In this document: positions 55,127 through 63,102 of the stretch, piece by piece
Position numbering within the stretch: the first letter of the stretch is position 1
Layout of the letters: every line of letters begins with the position of its first letter
Assembly (NCBI GenBank): GCA_002399975.1
Contig: DHER01000089.1
Span: 1-64,000 of the forward strand
Reading direction: 5' to 3'
Length of the DNA stretch: 64,000 nucleotides
Origin: Firmicutes bacterium UBA4845
GTDB lineage: Bacteria; Bacillota; Clostridia; Tissierellales; Sedimentibacteraceae
Position numbers and translations under genes: made by a program
Notes under the pieces: generated by a model
Told to the model about the DNA's origin: nothing
The model's input: only the letters and a program-made list of their open reading frames with translations
Databases searched by the model: none

Positions 55127-55684
55127 ATGACAAAAATAGCTGTTATATTAGGAAGTACAAGACCGGGAAGAAATGGCGAAGCTGTTGCAAAATGGGTATA
55201 TAACCTGGCAAAGAAAAGGTCTGATACAGAATTTGAATTAGTCGATGTAGCTGACTATAATTTACCTCTTTACGATGAACCAAATCCTGCAATGATGCAG
55301 CAATATACAAAAGAACACACAAAAAAATGGTCTAAAAAAATAAGTGAATTCGACGGGTATATATTTGTAACTGCAGAATATAACCACAGTATACCGGCAG
55401 CATTAAAAAATGCAATAGACTACTTAAATGTAGAATGGAAAAACAAGGCAGCTGGATTTGTAAGCTATGGAAGCGCAGGCGGATCACGTGCCGTAGAACA
55501 CTTAAGACAGATAACAGGTATGCTGCAAATGGCAGATGTAGAAGCACAAGTAATGTTAAATTTGTTCACAGATTTTGTAAATATGAACGAATTCAAACCT
55601 GATAACAGGCATGAAGGAGAAATTGACAAATTACTGGACGAAATCATATCCTGGAGCAAAGCTCTCAAAACAATCAGGCAATAA
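55127..55684 (+). CDS. NAD(P)H-dependent FMN reductase
   Basis: 185 aa flavodoxin-like fold. ILGSTRPGRNGEAVAKWV is the FMN phosphate loop and AEYNHSIPAALKNAIDYL the second FMN loop; SYGSAGGSRAVEHLR follows. It reduces flavin or quinone-like acceptors with NAD(P)H. AGGAGG before the ATG. Monocistronic. Confidence 0.92.
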   Translation: MTKIAVILGSTRPGRNGEAVAKWVYNLAKKRSDTEFELVDVADYNLPLYDEPNPAMMQQYTKEHTKKWSKKISEFDGYIFVTAEYNHSIPAALKNAIDYLNVEWKNKAAGFVSYGSAGGSRAVEHLRQITGMLQMADVEAQVMLNLFTDFVNMNEFKPDNRHEGEIDKLLDEIISWSKALKTIRQ

Positions 55685-55687
55685 AGA

Positions 55688-55727
55688 AAAAAATGTACCG
55701 ACCATATAAGCTGATACATTTTTTTTG
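55688..55727 (+). terminator. Terminator of the FMN reductase gene
   Basis: AAAAAATGTA pairs with TACATTTTTT around a 17-base loop and is followed by more T. Confidence 0.75.
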
Positions 55728-55758
55728 AATTCATAAAGTACACAAAAATTAAAATACA

Positions 55759-56631
55759 CTAATCCATTGGGACTACCGCACCCTTATAAGTGTCATTGAT
55801 ATATTGCTTAATTTTATCACTTTTTAAAGCCTCAATTAAAGCTTTAATATCTTCTCTTTCTTCGTTACCCTCTTTAACCGCTACGATATTTGCATATTTC
55901 TGTGCAGCTTCTGAATCCTGTTCTTCTTTTGCAATTGCATCTGATATATTTAATCCGGCATCAAGGGCATAGTTTCCGTTTAGCACGATAAAGTCAAATT
56001 CACTTATTCTTCTTGAAATTTGAGCCGCTTCCAGTTCAACTATTTCAATATTGTGTGGATTTTCAACTATATCATTCTTTGTAGCGGCAAGGCCTGCTCC
56101 TTCTTTAATTCTAATTAACCCGTTAGATTCAAGAAGTAGAAGTGCTCTTGCTTCGTTTGTTGTATCGTTGGGTATCCCAATTATAGCTCCATCAGGAATA
56201 TCAGCCAAATCTGATGATTTTCCAGCATAAACTCCCAGAGGCTCATAATGGATCTTTGCTACTGAAACTAACTTTGTTCCCTGTTCTTTATTAAAATCGT
56301 CTAAATATGGCTGATGCTGAAAATAGTTTGCATCAACATCTTCTTCGTCTACAACCAAGTTAGGCTGAACATAATCTGAAAATTCGATTATTTCCAATTG
56401 ATAACCCTGTTCAGCCAACAGATCCTTTACCTGATTCAGTATTTCCACATGAGGTGTAGGGCTAGCTGCTATTGTAATTTTAGTTTTTGCTCCATCTTCT
56501 GTTTTATCTGTATGTTCTTCTTGATTTTGTGCCACGTCAGATTCTTGTCCATTGTTTTTGCATCCTGCAAATACGATAAGTGATAATGCCAGTACTAAAA
56601 CCAATGAAAAGAATTTTTTTAAAGTTTTCAT
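55759..56631 (-). CDS. metQ: Methionine ABC transporter substrate-binding lipoprotein
   Basis: 290 aa. Lipoprotein signal with lipobox VFAGC near residue 20, then the NlpA-family body: ITIAASPTPHVEILNQVKD, YFQHQPYLDDFNKEQG, PNDTTNEARALLLLE. Binds D/L-methionine outside the membrane. GGAGG before the ATG. Last gene of the SAM-riboswitch operon. Confidence 0.95.
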   Translation of the reverse strand: MKTLKKFFSLVLVLALSLIVFAGCKNNGQESDVAQNQEEHTDKTEDGAKTKITIAASPTPHVEILNQVKDLLAEQGYQLEIIEFSDYVQPNLVVDEEDVDANYFQHQPYLDDFNKEQGTKLVSVAKIHYEPLGVYAGKSSDLADIPDGAIIGIPNDTTNEARALLLLESNGLIRIKEGAGLAATKNDIVENPHNIEIVELEAAQISRRISEFDFIVLNGNYALDAGLNISDAIAKEEQDSEAAQKYANIVAVKEGNEEREDIKALIEALKSDKIKQYINDTYKGAVVPMD

Positions 56632-56691
56632 AATTAAAGAAATCCTCCTATTATTTTTTTATTGTCAACTTTTATTAAATCATTAAATTAT

Positions 56692-57411
56692 TTAAATTAC
56701 TCTTTTGTCTGTTTTATTTGCAATTTTCATACCTATCATTTGTAAAAGCTGCATAAGAATTATAATAATAGCCACTGTAACAAACATCATATCTCCTTGA
56801 TACCTGTGGTATCCGTACCTTATGGCAATGTCGCCAAGTCCTCCTCCTCCCATTGCTCCTGCCATAGCGGAATAGCTGAGTATTGTACCTATTGATATTG
56901 TAGCTCCCACAATTAAGGATGTTTTTGCCTCTGGAATTAATACCTTGAATATAATTTCATGCAGTGAGGCTCCCATGCTCTGAGCCGCTTCTATAACCCC
57001 ATGATCAACTTCCTGAATTGATGATTCAATCAACCTTGCCACAAATGGAGTTGATGCAATTACCAAAGGTACTATTGTGGCTGTGGGGCCGTAACTTTTA
57101 CCGGCTATTAATTTAGTCAAGGGAATTACTGCAATCATCAAAATTAAAAACGGAATTGAGCGTCCGATATTTACTATAATGTCAAAAACTCTATTTAAAA
57201 TTTTCATGGGGTGCAATCCGCCTTTTTTTGTAACTACCAGCGTTATTCCTATGGGAAAGGCAAACAAATATGAAACAAGTGTCGAAACAAAAGTCATATA
57301 TAAAGAATCCCTTGTCCCTTCCAACAGCATCATTGAATTCCCAACTATTATAGAATTTAACATTTCCACAAACCGGCTTAAAAACACCGTAATACCTTCA
57401 ATTGCCCACAT
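56692..57411 (-). CDS. metI: Methionine ABC transporter permease
   Basis: About 239 aa, five membrane helices. GTRDSLYMTFVSTLVSYLF, GRSIPFLILMIAVIPLT and EAAQSMGASLHEIIFKVLIPEA (the ATPase contact) identify MetI. ATG 57411 or TTG 57417 start, both inside the end of metN, so the genes are coupled. Confidence 0.95.
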   Translation of the reverse strand: MWAIEGITVFLSRFVEMLNSIIVGNSMMLLEGTRDSLYMTFVSTLVSYLFAFPIGITLVVTKKGGLHPMKILNRVFDIIVNIGRSIPFLILMIAVIPLTKLIAGKSYGPTATIVPLVIASTPFVARLIESSIQEVDHGVIEAAQSMGASLHEIIFKVLIPEAKTSLIVGATISIGTILSYSAMAGAMGGGGLGDIAIRYGYHRYQGDMMFVTVAIIIILMQLLQMIGMKIANKTDKRVI

Positions 57412-58420
57412 AATCAATCAGCTCCTCTACATTAACATCTTTACCCCTTAAATAATTAATTATTTTATCTGCCTGCATCTGATCTTCCGGCAGCTGCAGC
57501 ACCATATGCCCAAATGCCTTTCCTTTGATATTCTTTGTATCTGCAAACAATATATTAACCTGAGACCTGCATTCCAGAACCATGTTAGCTATTACAGGCT
57601 CAAAGGATGATTTGCCGTCAAATACTATGCGTACGCATTTTTTTCCTGTCATTTCTTTTACTGCATTATTGCTGTGATAAACAAGTTTTCTAGCAGCATC
57701 AGTCTTAGGATTTGAAAAAACTTCCTCCACCTTGCCATCTTCTGTAAGGTGCCCTTCATCAATTATTGCCACATAATCGCAGATTCCCTCTACAACCGCC
57801 ATTTCGTGAGTTATTATAATTATTGTTATACCAAGTTTATTATTTATATCTTTTAAAAGTCCCAGTATTGAACGAGTCATAGTAGGATCTAAGGCACTTG
57901 TAGCTTCATCACAAAGAAGTATTTCCGGATTTGTAGCTAATGCTCTTGCAATTGCAACTCTTTGTTTTTGCCCGCCGCTTAACTGTGAAGGATAAGCCAG
58001 CCTTTTGTCTGAAAGGCCCACAATTTCCAAAAGTTCAGCTGCTCTTTTCTTTCTTTCCTTTCTCCTCATACCGCTTATTTCTAATGGAAAACATATATTG
58101 TCTTCCACATTTCTTTGCATCAACAAATTAAATTGCTGAAATATCATGCCCACTTTTTGCCTTACATTCCTGAGCTGAGTTTCATTTAGCTCGGATAAAT
58201 CTTTGTCTCCTATAATTACAGTTCCTCTCGTAGGCTTTTCCAAGAAGTTTATGCATCTTACCAATGTACTTTTTCCTGCACCGCTCATACCTATAATCCC
58301 GTAAATATCACCCTTATTGATATTCAGATTAATATCGGACAGAGCGACGACCTTATCATTTTGACCAATATATTCTTTATATAAATCTTTTATCTGAATT
58401 AATGGAACAGTCGTTGCCAT
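57398..58420 (-). CDS. metN: Methionine ABC transporter ATP-binding protein
   Basis: 340 aa. GMSGAGKSTLVRCIN (Walker A), QLSGGQKQRVAIARAL (signature), LLCDEATSALDP (Walker B). The C-terminal NIL domain (residues about 260-340, CVRIVFDGKSSFEPVIANM) binds methionine and inhibits uptake in this family. AGGAGG before the ATG. Confidence 0.96.
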   Translation of the reverse strand: MATTVPLIQIKDLYKEYIGQNDKVVALSDINLNINKGDIYGIIGMSGAGKSTLVRCINFLEKPTRGTVIIGDKDLSELNETQLRNVRQKVGMIFQQFNLLMQRNVEDNICFPLEISGMRRKERKKRAAELLEIVGLSDKRLAYPSQLSGGQKQRVAIARALATNPEILLCDEATSALDPTMTRSILGLLKDINNKLGITIIIITHEMAVVEGICDYVAIIDEGHLTEDGKVEEVFSNPKTDAARKLVYHSNNAVKEMTGKKCVRIVFDGKSSFEPVIANMVLECRSQVNILFADTKNIKGKAFGHMVLQLPEDQMQADKIINYLRGKDVNVEELIDYVGN

Positions 58421-58436
58421 TCTGCTTCCTCCTTTT

Positions 58437-59192
58437 CTATTTTGCTATTAAATCCTTTACTGTTTCGCCAGCAATAATAAGCCCTGCTACAGAGGGAACA
58501 AATGACACACTTCCCGGTACAGATCTTCTGTCAGCGCATTTTCTCACCGTACCAGGCGGACATATACAATTGTATTTACAGCTTATTTCATTATCAGCAA
58601 TTGGTTTAATAGGTTTTTCCTTTGAGTAAACAACTTTTAAACTTTTTATTCCTCGTTTTTTTAGTTCAGTGCGCATAACTTTTGCCAGCGGGTCCATGGA
58701 AGTTTTATATATATCAGCCACCTCCAGCATTGTGGGATCTAATTTGTTCCCTGCTCCCATACAACTGATTATAGGAACACCGGCCGACTTTGCCCTTGTT
58801 ATAAGCTCCAGTTTTGCCGTAACAGTATCTACCGCATCCACAATGTAATCATATTTCGTAAGTTGGAATTCATCTGCATTGTCAGGCATATAAAAGCACA
58901 CATTAACGTCAACATTGGCCTTCTGGTTTATATCAAATATTCTTTCAGCCATTACCTCCGCTTTTTTTCTGCCAATAGTTTTTCGTGTGGCAATTAACTG
59001 CCTGTTTATATTTGTAACGCATATCCTATCGTCGTCAAAAAGTGCAAAATTTCCTACTCCACTTCTGGCCAGCGCTTCTGAAACATATGTTCCAACACCA
59101 CCTAATCCAAAAATTGCAACTGTTGAATCCTTTAATTTTTCCATTGCTTCTTTACCTAATAAAAGCTGTGTTCGTGAAAATTCGTTTAACAT
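58437..59192 (-). CDS. tcdA: tRNA threonylcarbamoyladenosine dehydratase (TcdA/CsdL)
   Basis: 251 aa E1-like ThiF fold: IFGLGGVGTYVSEALARSG, the adenylation Arg in NINRQLIA, and ISCMGAGNKLDPTMLEVADIY plus SKEKPIKP, which mark the TcdA subgroup. It cyclises t6A37 of tRNA to ct6A. Placed between ybaK and metN under the SAM riboswitch, 16 bp before metN. Confidence 0.92.
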   Translation of the reverse strand: MLNEFSRTQLLLGKEAMEKLKDSTVAIFGLGGVGTYVSEALARSGVGNFALFDDDRICVTNINRQLIATRKTIGRKKAEVMAERIFDINQKANVDVNVCFYMPDNADEFQLTKYDYIVDAVDTVTAKLELITRAKSAGVPIISCMGAGNKLDPTMLEVADIYKTSMDPLAKVMRTELKKRGIKSLKVVYSKEKPIKPIADNEISCKYNCICPPGTVRKCADRRSVPGSVSFVPSVAGLIIAGETVKDLIAK

Positions 59193-59261
59193 AATTTCCT
59201 TTCTATAAAACTAAATCATAATTATTTTTTAGTTCCAAATTAATCTTTATTATTATATATA

Positions 59262-59732
59262 TTATTTCCAGTTTTTACATACGTCGATCCAGCCTTCGGC
59301 TTCGGATATCTTCTCTAATTCATCAAGTGTAAGACGTATTGCCGAATTATCGGTGCCACATGCAGGAAACATAGTTTCAAACCGCTTCATTGAATTATCC
59401 AGGTATACAATTACATTATCAGGAAGAGCAAAAGGACAAACACCACCTACCGCATGTCCTGTAAACTTTACTGCATCTTCAGGTGTAAGCATTCTTGCCT
59501 TAAAACCAAATCTCTCTTTAAACTTTTTATTATCGATTTTTGCATCTCCTGCTGTAACTATTATCATTGCAGAATCCCCGTTATAAAAAGATAAAGATTT
59601 AGCTATCCTGGCTTCTTCTGTATTAAGTGCTGCTGCAGCAAGTTCCACAGTAGCCGTCGATTCATTCACTTCAAGAACATCTTTATCTTTGCCAAATTTT
59701 TTTAAATAATTTTTTACCCTTTCTAAAGACAT
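59262..59732 (-). CDS. YbaK/EbsC-family aminoacyl-tRNA deacylase
   Basis: 156 aa. ESTATVELAAAALNTEEARIAKSL with the conserved Lys, GHAVGGVCPFAL, and VYLDNSMKRFETMFPACGT are the trans-editing domain motifs of YbaK/ProX-type proteins, which remove wrong amino acids from tRNA. First gene after the SAM riboswitch, GGAGGG before the ATG. Confidence 0.9.
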   Translation of the reverse strand: MSLERVKNYLKKFGKDKDVLEVNESTATVELAAAALNTEEARIAKSLSFYNGDSAMIIVTAGDAKIDNKKFKERFGFKARMLTPEDAVKFTGHAVGGVCPFALPDNVIVYLDNSMKRFETMFPACGTDNSAIRLTLDELEKISEAEGWIDVCKNWK

Positions 59733-59786
59733 TGTCCCTCCTACATTTATCTATAAAAGTAATTTATCAATTTAAATTTTATCCAT

Positions 59787-59811
59787 AAAAAAACCCTCTT
59801 TGAAGAGAGGG
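59787..59811 (-). terminator. SAM-I riboswitch terminator
   Basis: CCCTCT-CTTCAA-AGAGGG on the minus strand followed by seven T. Confidence 0.9.
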
Positions 59812-59932
59812 AATTTTGTCCATCTCCTCATCTTCCAAAGAATTACTTTGTCGGACTTAGCACCTTTCAGTAAGCTGTAGGTTGCCGAAACTTCATCGGG
59901 CCGATCCCTCCGTCTCTCTTGATAAGAAGTTT
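59812..59932 (-). promoter_or_regulatory. SAM-I riboswitch (S-box)
   Basis: The minus strand has the S-box blocks CTTATCAAGAGAGACGGAGG, GATCGGCCCGATGAAG, CGGCAACC, AAAGGTGCTAAGTCCGAC and GATGAGGAG in order. It controls the ybaK-tcdA-metNIQ operon; SAM should stop transcription. Confidence 0.96.
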
Positions 59933-59954
59933 TCCTATTTAATTATTAGTTACA

Positions 59955-59983
59955 ACTTTATACTAATGAAGTATATTTGTCAA
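59955..59983 (-). promoter_or_regulatory. Promoter of the SAM-riboswitch operon
   Basis: TTGACA (59978-59983) and TAAAGT (59955-59960) on the minus strand, 17-base spacer. Confidence 0.65.
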
Positions 59984-60052
59984 CAAATGTTTTTTTATGA
60001 TGTTTGTTTATCTATAAGTCTTAAAAAAGCTCATACTCTTTTGACCATAATA

Positions 60053-60988
60053 TCATGAATTTTGTATCATATGATTTAACTTGTCATCTAATTGTTTAAT
60101 CATAAATACTTCGGTTACCCTTTCTTCATAAAGTTTTGACATAGCCTTATCTATCTGGTTTTTAGCATTTTTAACTACATCTAACGATTCACCTATTTCA
60201 CATTGAATGACCCAGTCAAAAATCAAACTGTCAAAAAAATAATCAGAAAAATTTTCAAACGTTCCGATAGGAATATCATTACCTGTAATCATAATTATAT
60301 CAGACATTTCCCTTTTGAATTTTCCAAGGGATCTTTGTGTCTCTCCGGCATAGTACCCTGCTTTATCAATATGGGCATCTCTAAAAACTTTTACATCAGA
60401 ATTTTCCTTACTTCTAATAATATCAATGCCGCAATCTCGGGAATTTTCCAATTCATTAATAGTATTTTCAATAGCCCTGAGAGCTTCTTCGCCGGCTTTT
60501 ATGGATTCATCTATTTTTAATATATTAGCTCTCATGCTTTCTTTTCTTTTTATCAATTTTTTTAATTCTTCAACTTTTCCATTGTTTTCAACATTAGTGG
60601 CAACAGAGTTCTTATTTATTAATTTTTCATATTCAAATTCGAAACTTTTAAGCGGAGCAAGTTCGTCAACAATTCGTTTAGATTCTTTTGAAAGAAATGA
60701 AACATTATTTTTGCACTGATCATATTTAAGCCTCGATTTTAAAATATCCTGCTTTTTTTTATTTAATTTTTCATCTCCGGTCCCTAATATGGCGTAAAAT
60801 AATGAAGTTAAATTTGATGATTTTATTTTTAAAGCATCTTCCCTTTCAAGTTCATCTGACAATTTATTTAAAAGCAGTTTTTCCCTAATCATATCCTGCT
60901 CTGTCTGTTTCAAAAGCACATTTAATTTATCTTTTTTTTCTATGGAGTTTTTAACATAGTTTATTCTATCATTATATTCACGTTGCAT
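60053..60988 (-). CDS. Coiled-coil protein of unknown function
   Basis: 311 aa from ATG 60988, which follows GGGAGATGATAAT; upstream in-frame codons have no site. Residues about 5-45 and 60-200 are long heptad-rich helices full of Lys and Glu (KKDKLNVLLKQTEQDMIREK, EELKKLIKRKESMRANILKI). The last 100 residues (ITGNDIPIGTFENFSDYFFD, SLIFDWVIQCEIGESLDVV) look globular. No signal peptide or membrane segment. I do not recognise the family. Monocistronic. Confidence 0.7.
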   Translation of the reverse strand: MQREYNDRINYVKNSIEKKDKLNVLLKQTEQDMIREKLLLNKLSDELEREDALKIKSSNLTSLFYAILGTGDEKLNKKKQDILKSRLKYDQCKNNVSFLSKESKRIVDELAPLKSFEFEYEKLINKNSVATNVENNGKVEELKKLIKRKESMRANILKIDESIKAGEEALRAIENTINELENSRDCGIDIIRSKENSDVKVFRDAHIDKAGYYAGETQRSLGKFKREMSDIIMITGNDIPIGTFENFSDYFFDSLIFDWVIQCEIGESLDVVKNAKNQIDKAMSKLYEERVTEVFMIKQLDDKLNHMIQNS

Positions 60989-61157
60989 ATTATCATCTCC
61001 CTTGTTTCTTCCTGCATAATATGGAAACTCTGTCAATTAAAATTTAACATTTCTTATTTTTTAAATTATATCATACATCAAACTACGATTCAAACAGTTT
61101 TTAGCCCTTAACCTCCAGGAATACGTTGCTAATTTAAATTTATTTTATATGTTATTA

Positions 61158-61186
61158 TTGAATATATTATGGCTATAATGTATAAT
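61158..61186 (+). promoter_or_regulatory. Promoter of the DUF1858 gene
   Basis: TTGAAT (61158-61163) and TATAAT (61181-61186), 17-base spacer. Confidence 0.75.
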
Positions 61187-61218
61187 AATATTGATATAAA
61201 TTTTAGAGGAGGAACATT

Positions 61219-61404
61219 ATGGCTATAACTAAGGACATGATTATTCATGAAGTTATTCAGGCTAAGCCGGACGCTGCAGAAATACTAATGTCACATGGAA
61301 TGGGATGCATAGGATGCCCCGGTTCTCAAATGGAAACCTTGGAAGAAGCAGCGGCAGTTCACGGAATGAACTTAGATCACCTGCTGGAAGCATTGAATAA
61401 GTAA
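61219..61404 (+). CDS. DUF1858 domain protein (redox-disulfide type)
   Basis: 61 aa. The domain fills the protein: VIQAKPDAAEILMSHGMGC with CIGCPGSQMETLEEAAAVHG. The CxxC pair is typical of the subset thought to be redox active. AGAGGAGG before the ATG; own promoter and terminator. Function unknown; homologues occur near hybrid-cluster and Fe-S proteins. Confidence 0.9.
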   Translation: MAITKDMIIHEVIQAKPDAAEILMSHGMGCIGCPGSQMETLEEAAAVHGMNLDHLLEALNK

Positions 61405-61417
61405 TTAGATAGAATTA

Positions 61418-61445
61418 GGATACGGATTTACCGTATCCTTTTTTT
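61418..61445 (+). terminator. Terminator of the DUF1858 gene
   Basis: GGATACGG (61418-61425), loop ATTTA, CCGTATCC (61431-61438), then seven T. Confidence 0.92.
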
Positions 61446-61468
61446 ATGTTCTATAAAATGAAGGAAGT

Positions 61469-61600
61469 AAAACCGGCACTATTCCGACTCAGGTTAGACT
61501 CCTTTTTGAGATTACATTTCAATTTCAAGTGGCAATCTTCATCTTCCTACATCAGTTTATTTACCTTCAGAAATACTGAGCTGCAATAAATGCCGGTTTT
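61469..61600. ncRNA. Possible structured RNA or small palindromic element
   Basis: AAAACCGGCA (61469-61478) pairs with TGCCGGTTTT (61591-61600); pairing continues inward as TATT/AATA and CTCAG/CTGAG. Further inside lie AGATT/AATCT and a CATTT/AAGTG hairpin. There is no ORF. The strand is not clear. It may be an RNA with long nested helices or a non-autonomous mobile element; I have no family match. Confidence 0.35.
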
Positions 61601-61728
61601 CTATTTTAAAAGCAACAAACTAACAGCTGTTTAATTTATTTGCTTATCCATATTGTTTGCACTTTTTTTTTTTATAGTACACAAATATTTTAGTTATTTT
61701 AGTCAAAAATGTCAATATTACAGTCCTG

Positions 61729-61962
61729 TTACAACATTTCATCAAGCTTGTTTTTATTAAATCCAACAATTACCTGATCATCAACAAATATTACAGGAAC
61801 TCCCATATATCCCATTGACAACAATTCTTTTTTAGCTTCTTTATCCGTTAAAACATTTTTTTCTTGGTAATCGTATCCTTTTTCTTTTATAAACTCCTTT
61901 GCTGCAGAACAATTTGAGCATGTGGAGCTTGAGTATATTTTTATTTTTTTCTGTTTTTTCAT
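61729..61962 (-). CDS. Glutaredoxin-like protein (YruB/NrdH type)
   Basis: 77 aa thioredoxin fold. Active-site CSNC in YSSSTCSNCSAAKEF, the cis-Pro in MGVPVIFVDD, and VIVGFNKNKLDEML at the end. A small dithiol oxidoreductase; electron donor unknown. AGGAGG before the ATG. Confidence 0.9.
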   Translation of the reverse strand: MKKQKKIKIYSSSTCSNCSAAKEFIKEKGYDYQEKNVLTDKEAKKELLSMGYMGVPVIFVDDQVIVGFNKNKLDEML

Positions 61963-61991
61963 TTTTACCTCCTACTAAAATAATTTATAGG

Positions 61992-62021
61992 GTATGATAC
62001 ATGACAAAACGGTCATGTCAT
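61992..62021. promoter_or_regulatory. Inverted repeat between glutaredoxin and DUF11-like genes
   Basis: ACATGAC (61999-62005) and GTCATGT (62012-62018), extended by TATGA on the left and CATA on the right. It lies 37 bp before the glutaredoxin start; possible operator. Confidence 0.4.
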
Positions 62022-62197
62022 ATTCATTCTTGCTTCTTAAGCTGTTAGAATGTAGAGATCAATTGGTCAGGTTATTACCTCATTTTAACATATTTTTATT
62101 TAAAATGCCATAAATATTTATATTAATATTTCACAAATAAAACTGATGAGAATACTATAAAATATACAGTTCGGTAAATTATGAAAGGAATGATATA

Positions 62198-63058
62198 ATG
62201 AAAGAATGTACTATTTCAATAAATGCTCCGGGAAAAATGCTTAAAGGAGCAGGCGTACCTAATACTTCATTTATCCCGGCTTACATATATAAACTTGAAA
62301 TCCCGCTCAAGAATACAAGCAGCAACATAAAATTGTGTTCATTTAGTTCTACATTGGGCAATGGAATTCGCTATTTAAACAATATGGAACATTCCGGGCC
62401 TGATATCAAACTCCTTAACAGCATCAATGTGGTAACTCCTACACCTGAAATCGGAAACAACAATGTTATAATTTTTGCCAACAATATTATACTATCAGCA
62501 AATTCAACCAACACAATAACATTTGACATTGCTCTTTGCGACAAGTTGACAATTGGCAGCGCCGAAAACACAGGGGTCAAAATACCTCACAAAAGTAAAA
62601 TTTATTTTTATGGACACTTAATATGTGAAGATTTCGTTGATTCTTGCAGTACTATTTCTCGTGCACTTAATTATGAGCTTAAGGTTAAATGTGACAATAA
62701 AACAATTAAAAAAGGAGAAACAACCAAGTTTTATGTTTATTGCAATACAGGGCAGTATGACATGGCAAGAAGTGTATACGTAAGAAGCATCCTCGAACCG
62801 GAATTGGAGTTTGTTGGTGATTCATGCAACCTGCAGCCAAGAAACGTATACAATTTTAACGGAAACACAATTTTGAAGTGGGATGTAGGAAGCCTTCAGC
62901 CCTCAGAATCAAAAAGAATTGGATACATGGTCAAAATAAAAAACGACGTTAACCCAGGTCAGATATTAAAAAATAAATTAAATTCAAACTGCATCAACAA
63001 TTCCGAATATACACAATGCCCTTCAAGCATTGAATATGATTTAATTGTTGCAAAGTGA
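62198..63058 (+). CDS. DUF11-like repeat protein without signal peptide
   Basis: 286 aa. The second half (residues about 160-285) matches a DUF11-type beta-sandwich: VKCDNKTIKKGETTKFYVYC, VYVRSILEPELEFVGDS, LKWDVGSLQPSESKRIGYMV. The first half is a related beta-rich module (LEIPLKNTSSNIKLCSFSS). Such domains are usually on exported proteins, yet here no signal peptide is seen. AAAGGA before the ATG. No neighbour suggests its role. Confidence 0.65.
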   Translation: MKECTISINAPGKMLKGAGVPNTSFIPAYIYKLEIPLKNTSSNIKLCSFSSTLGNGIRYLNNMEHSGPDIKLLNSINVVTPTPEIGNNNVIIFANNIILSANSTNTITFDIALCDKLTIGSAENTGVKIPHKSKIYFYGHLICEDFVDSCSTISRALNYELKVKCDNKTIKKGETTKFYVYCNTGQYDMARSVYVRSILEPELEFVGDSCNLQPRNVYNFNGNTILKWDVGSLQPSESKRIGYMVKIKNDVNPGQILKNKLNSNCINNSEYTQCPSSIEYDLIVAK

Positions 63059-63102
63059 AATTATAATGGCAGCCTAAGAATTCCAATGGGCTGCCGTTAA
63101 AT

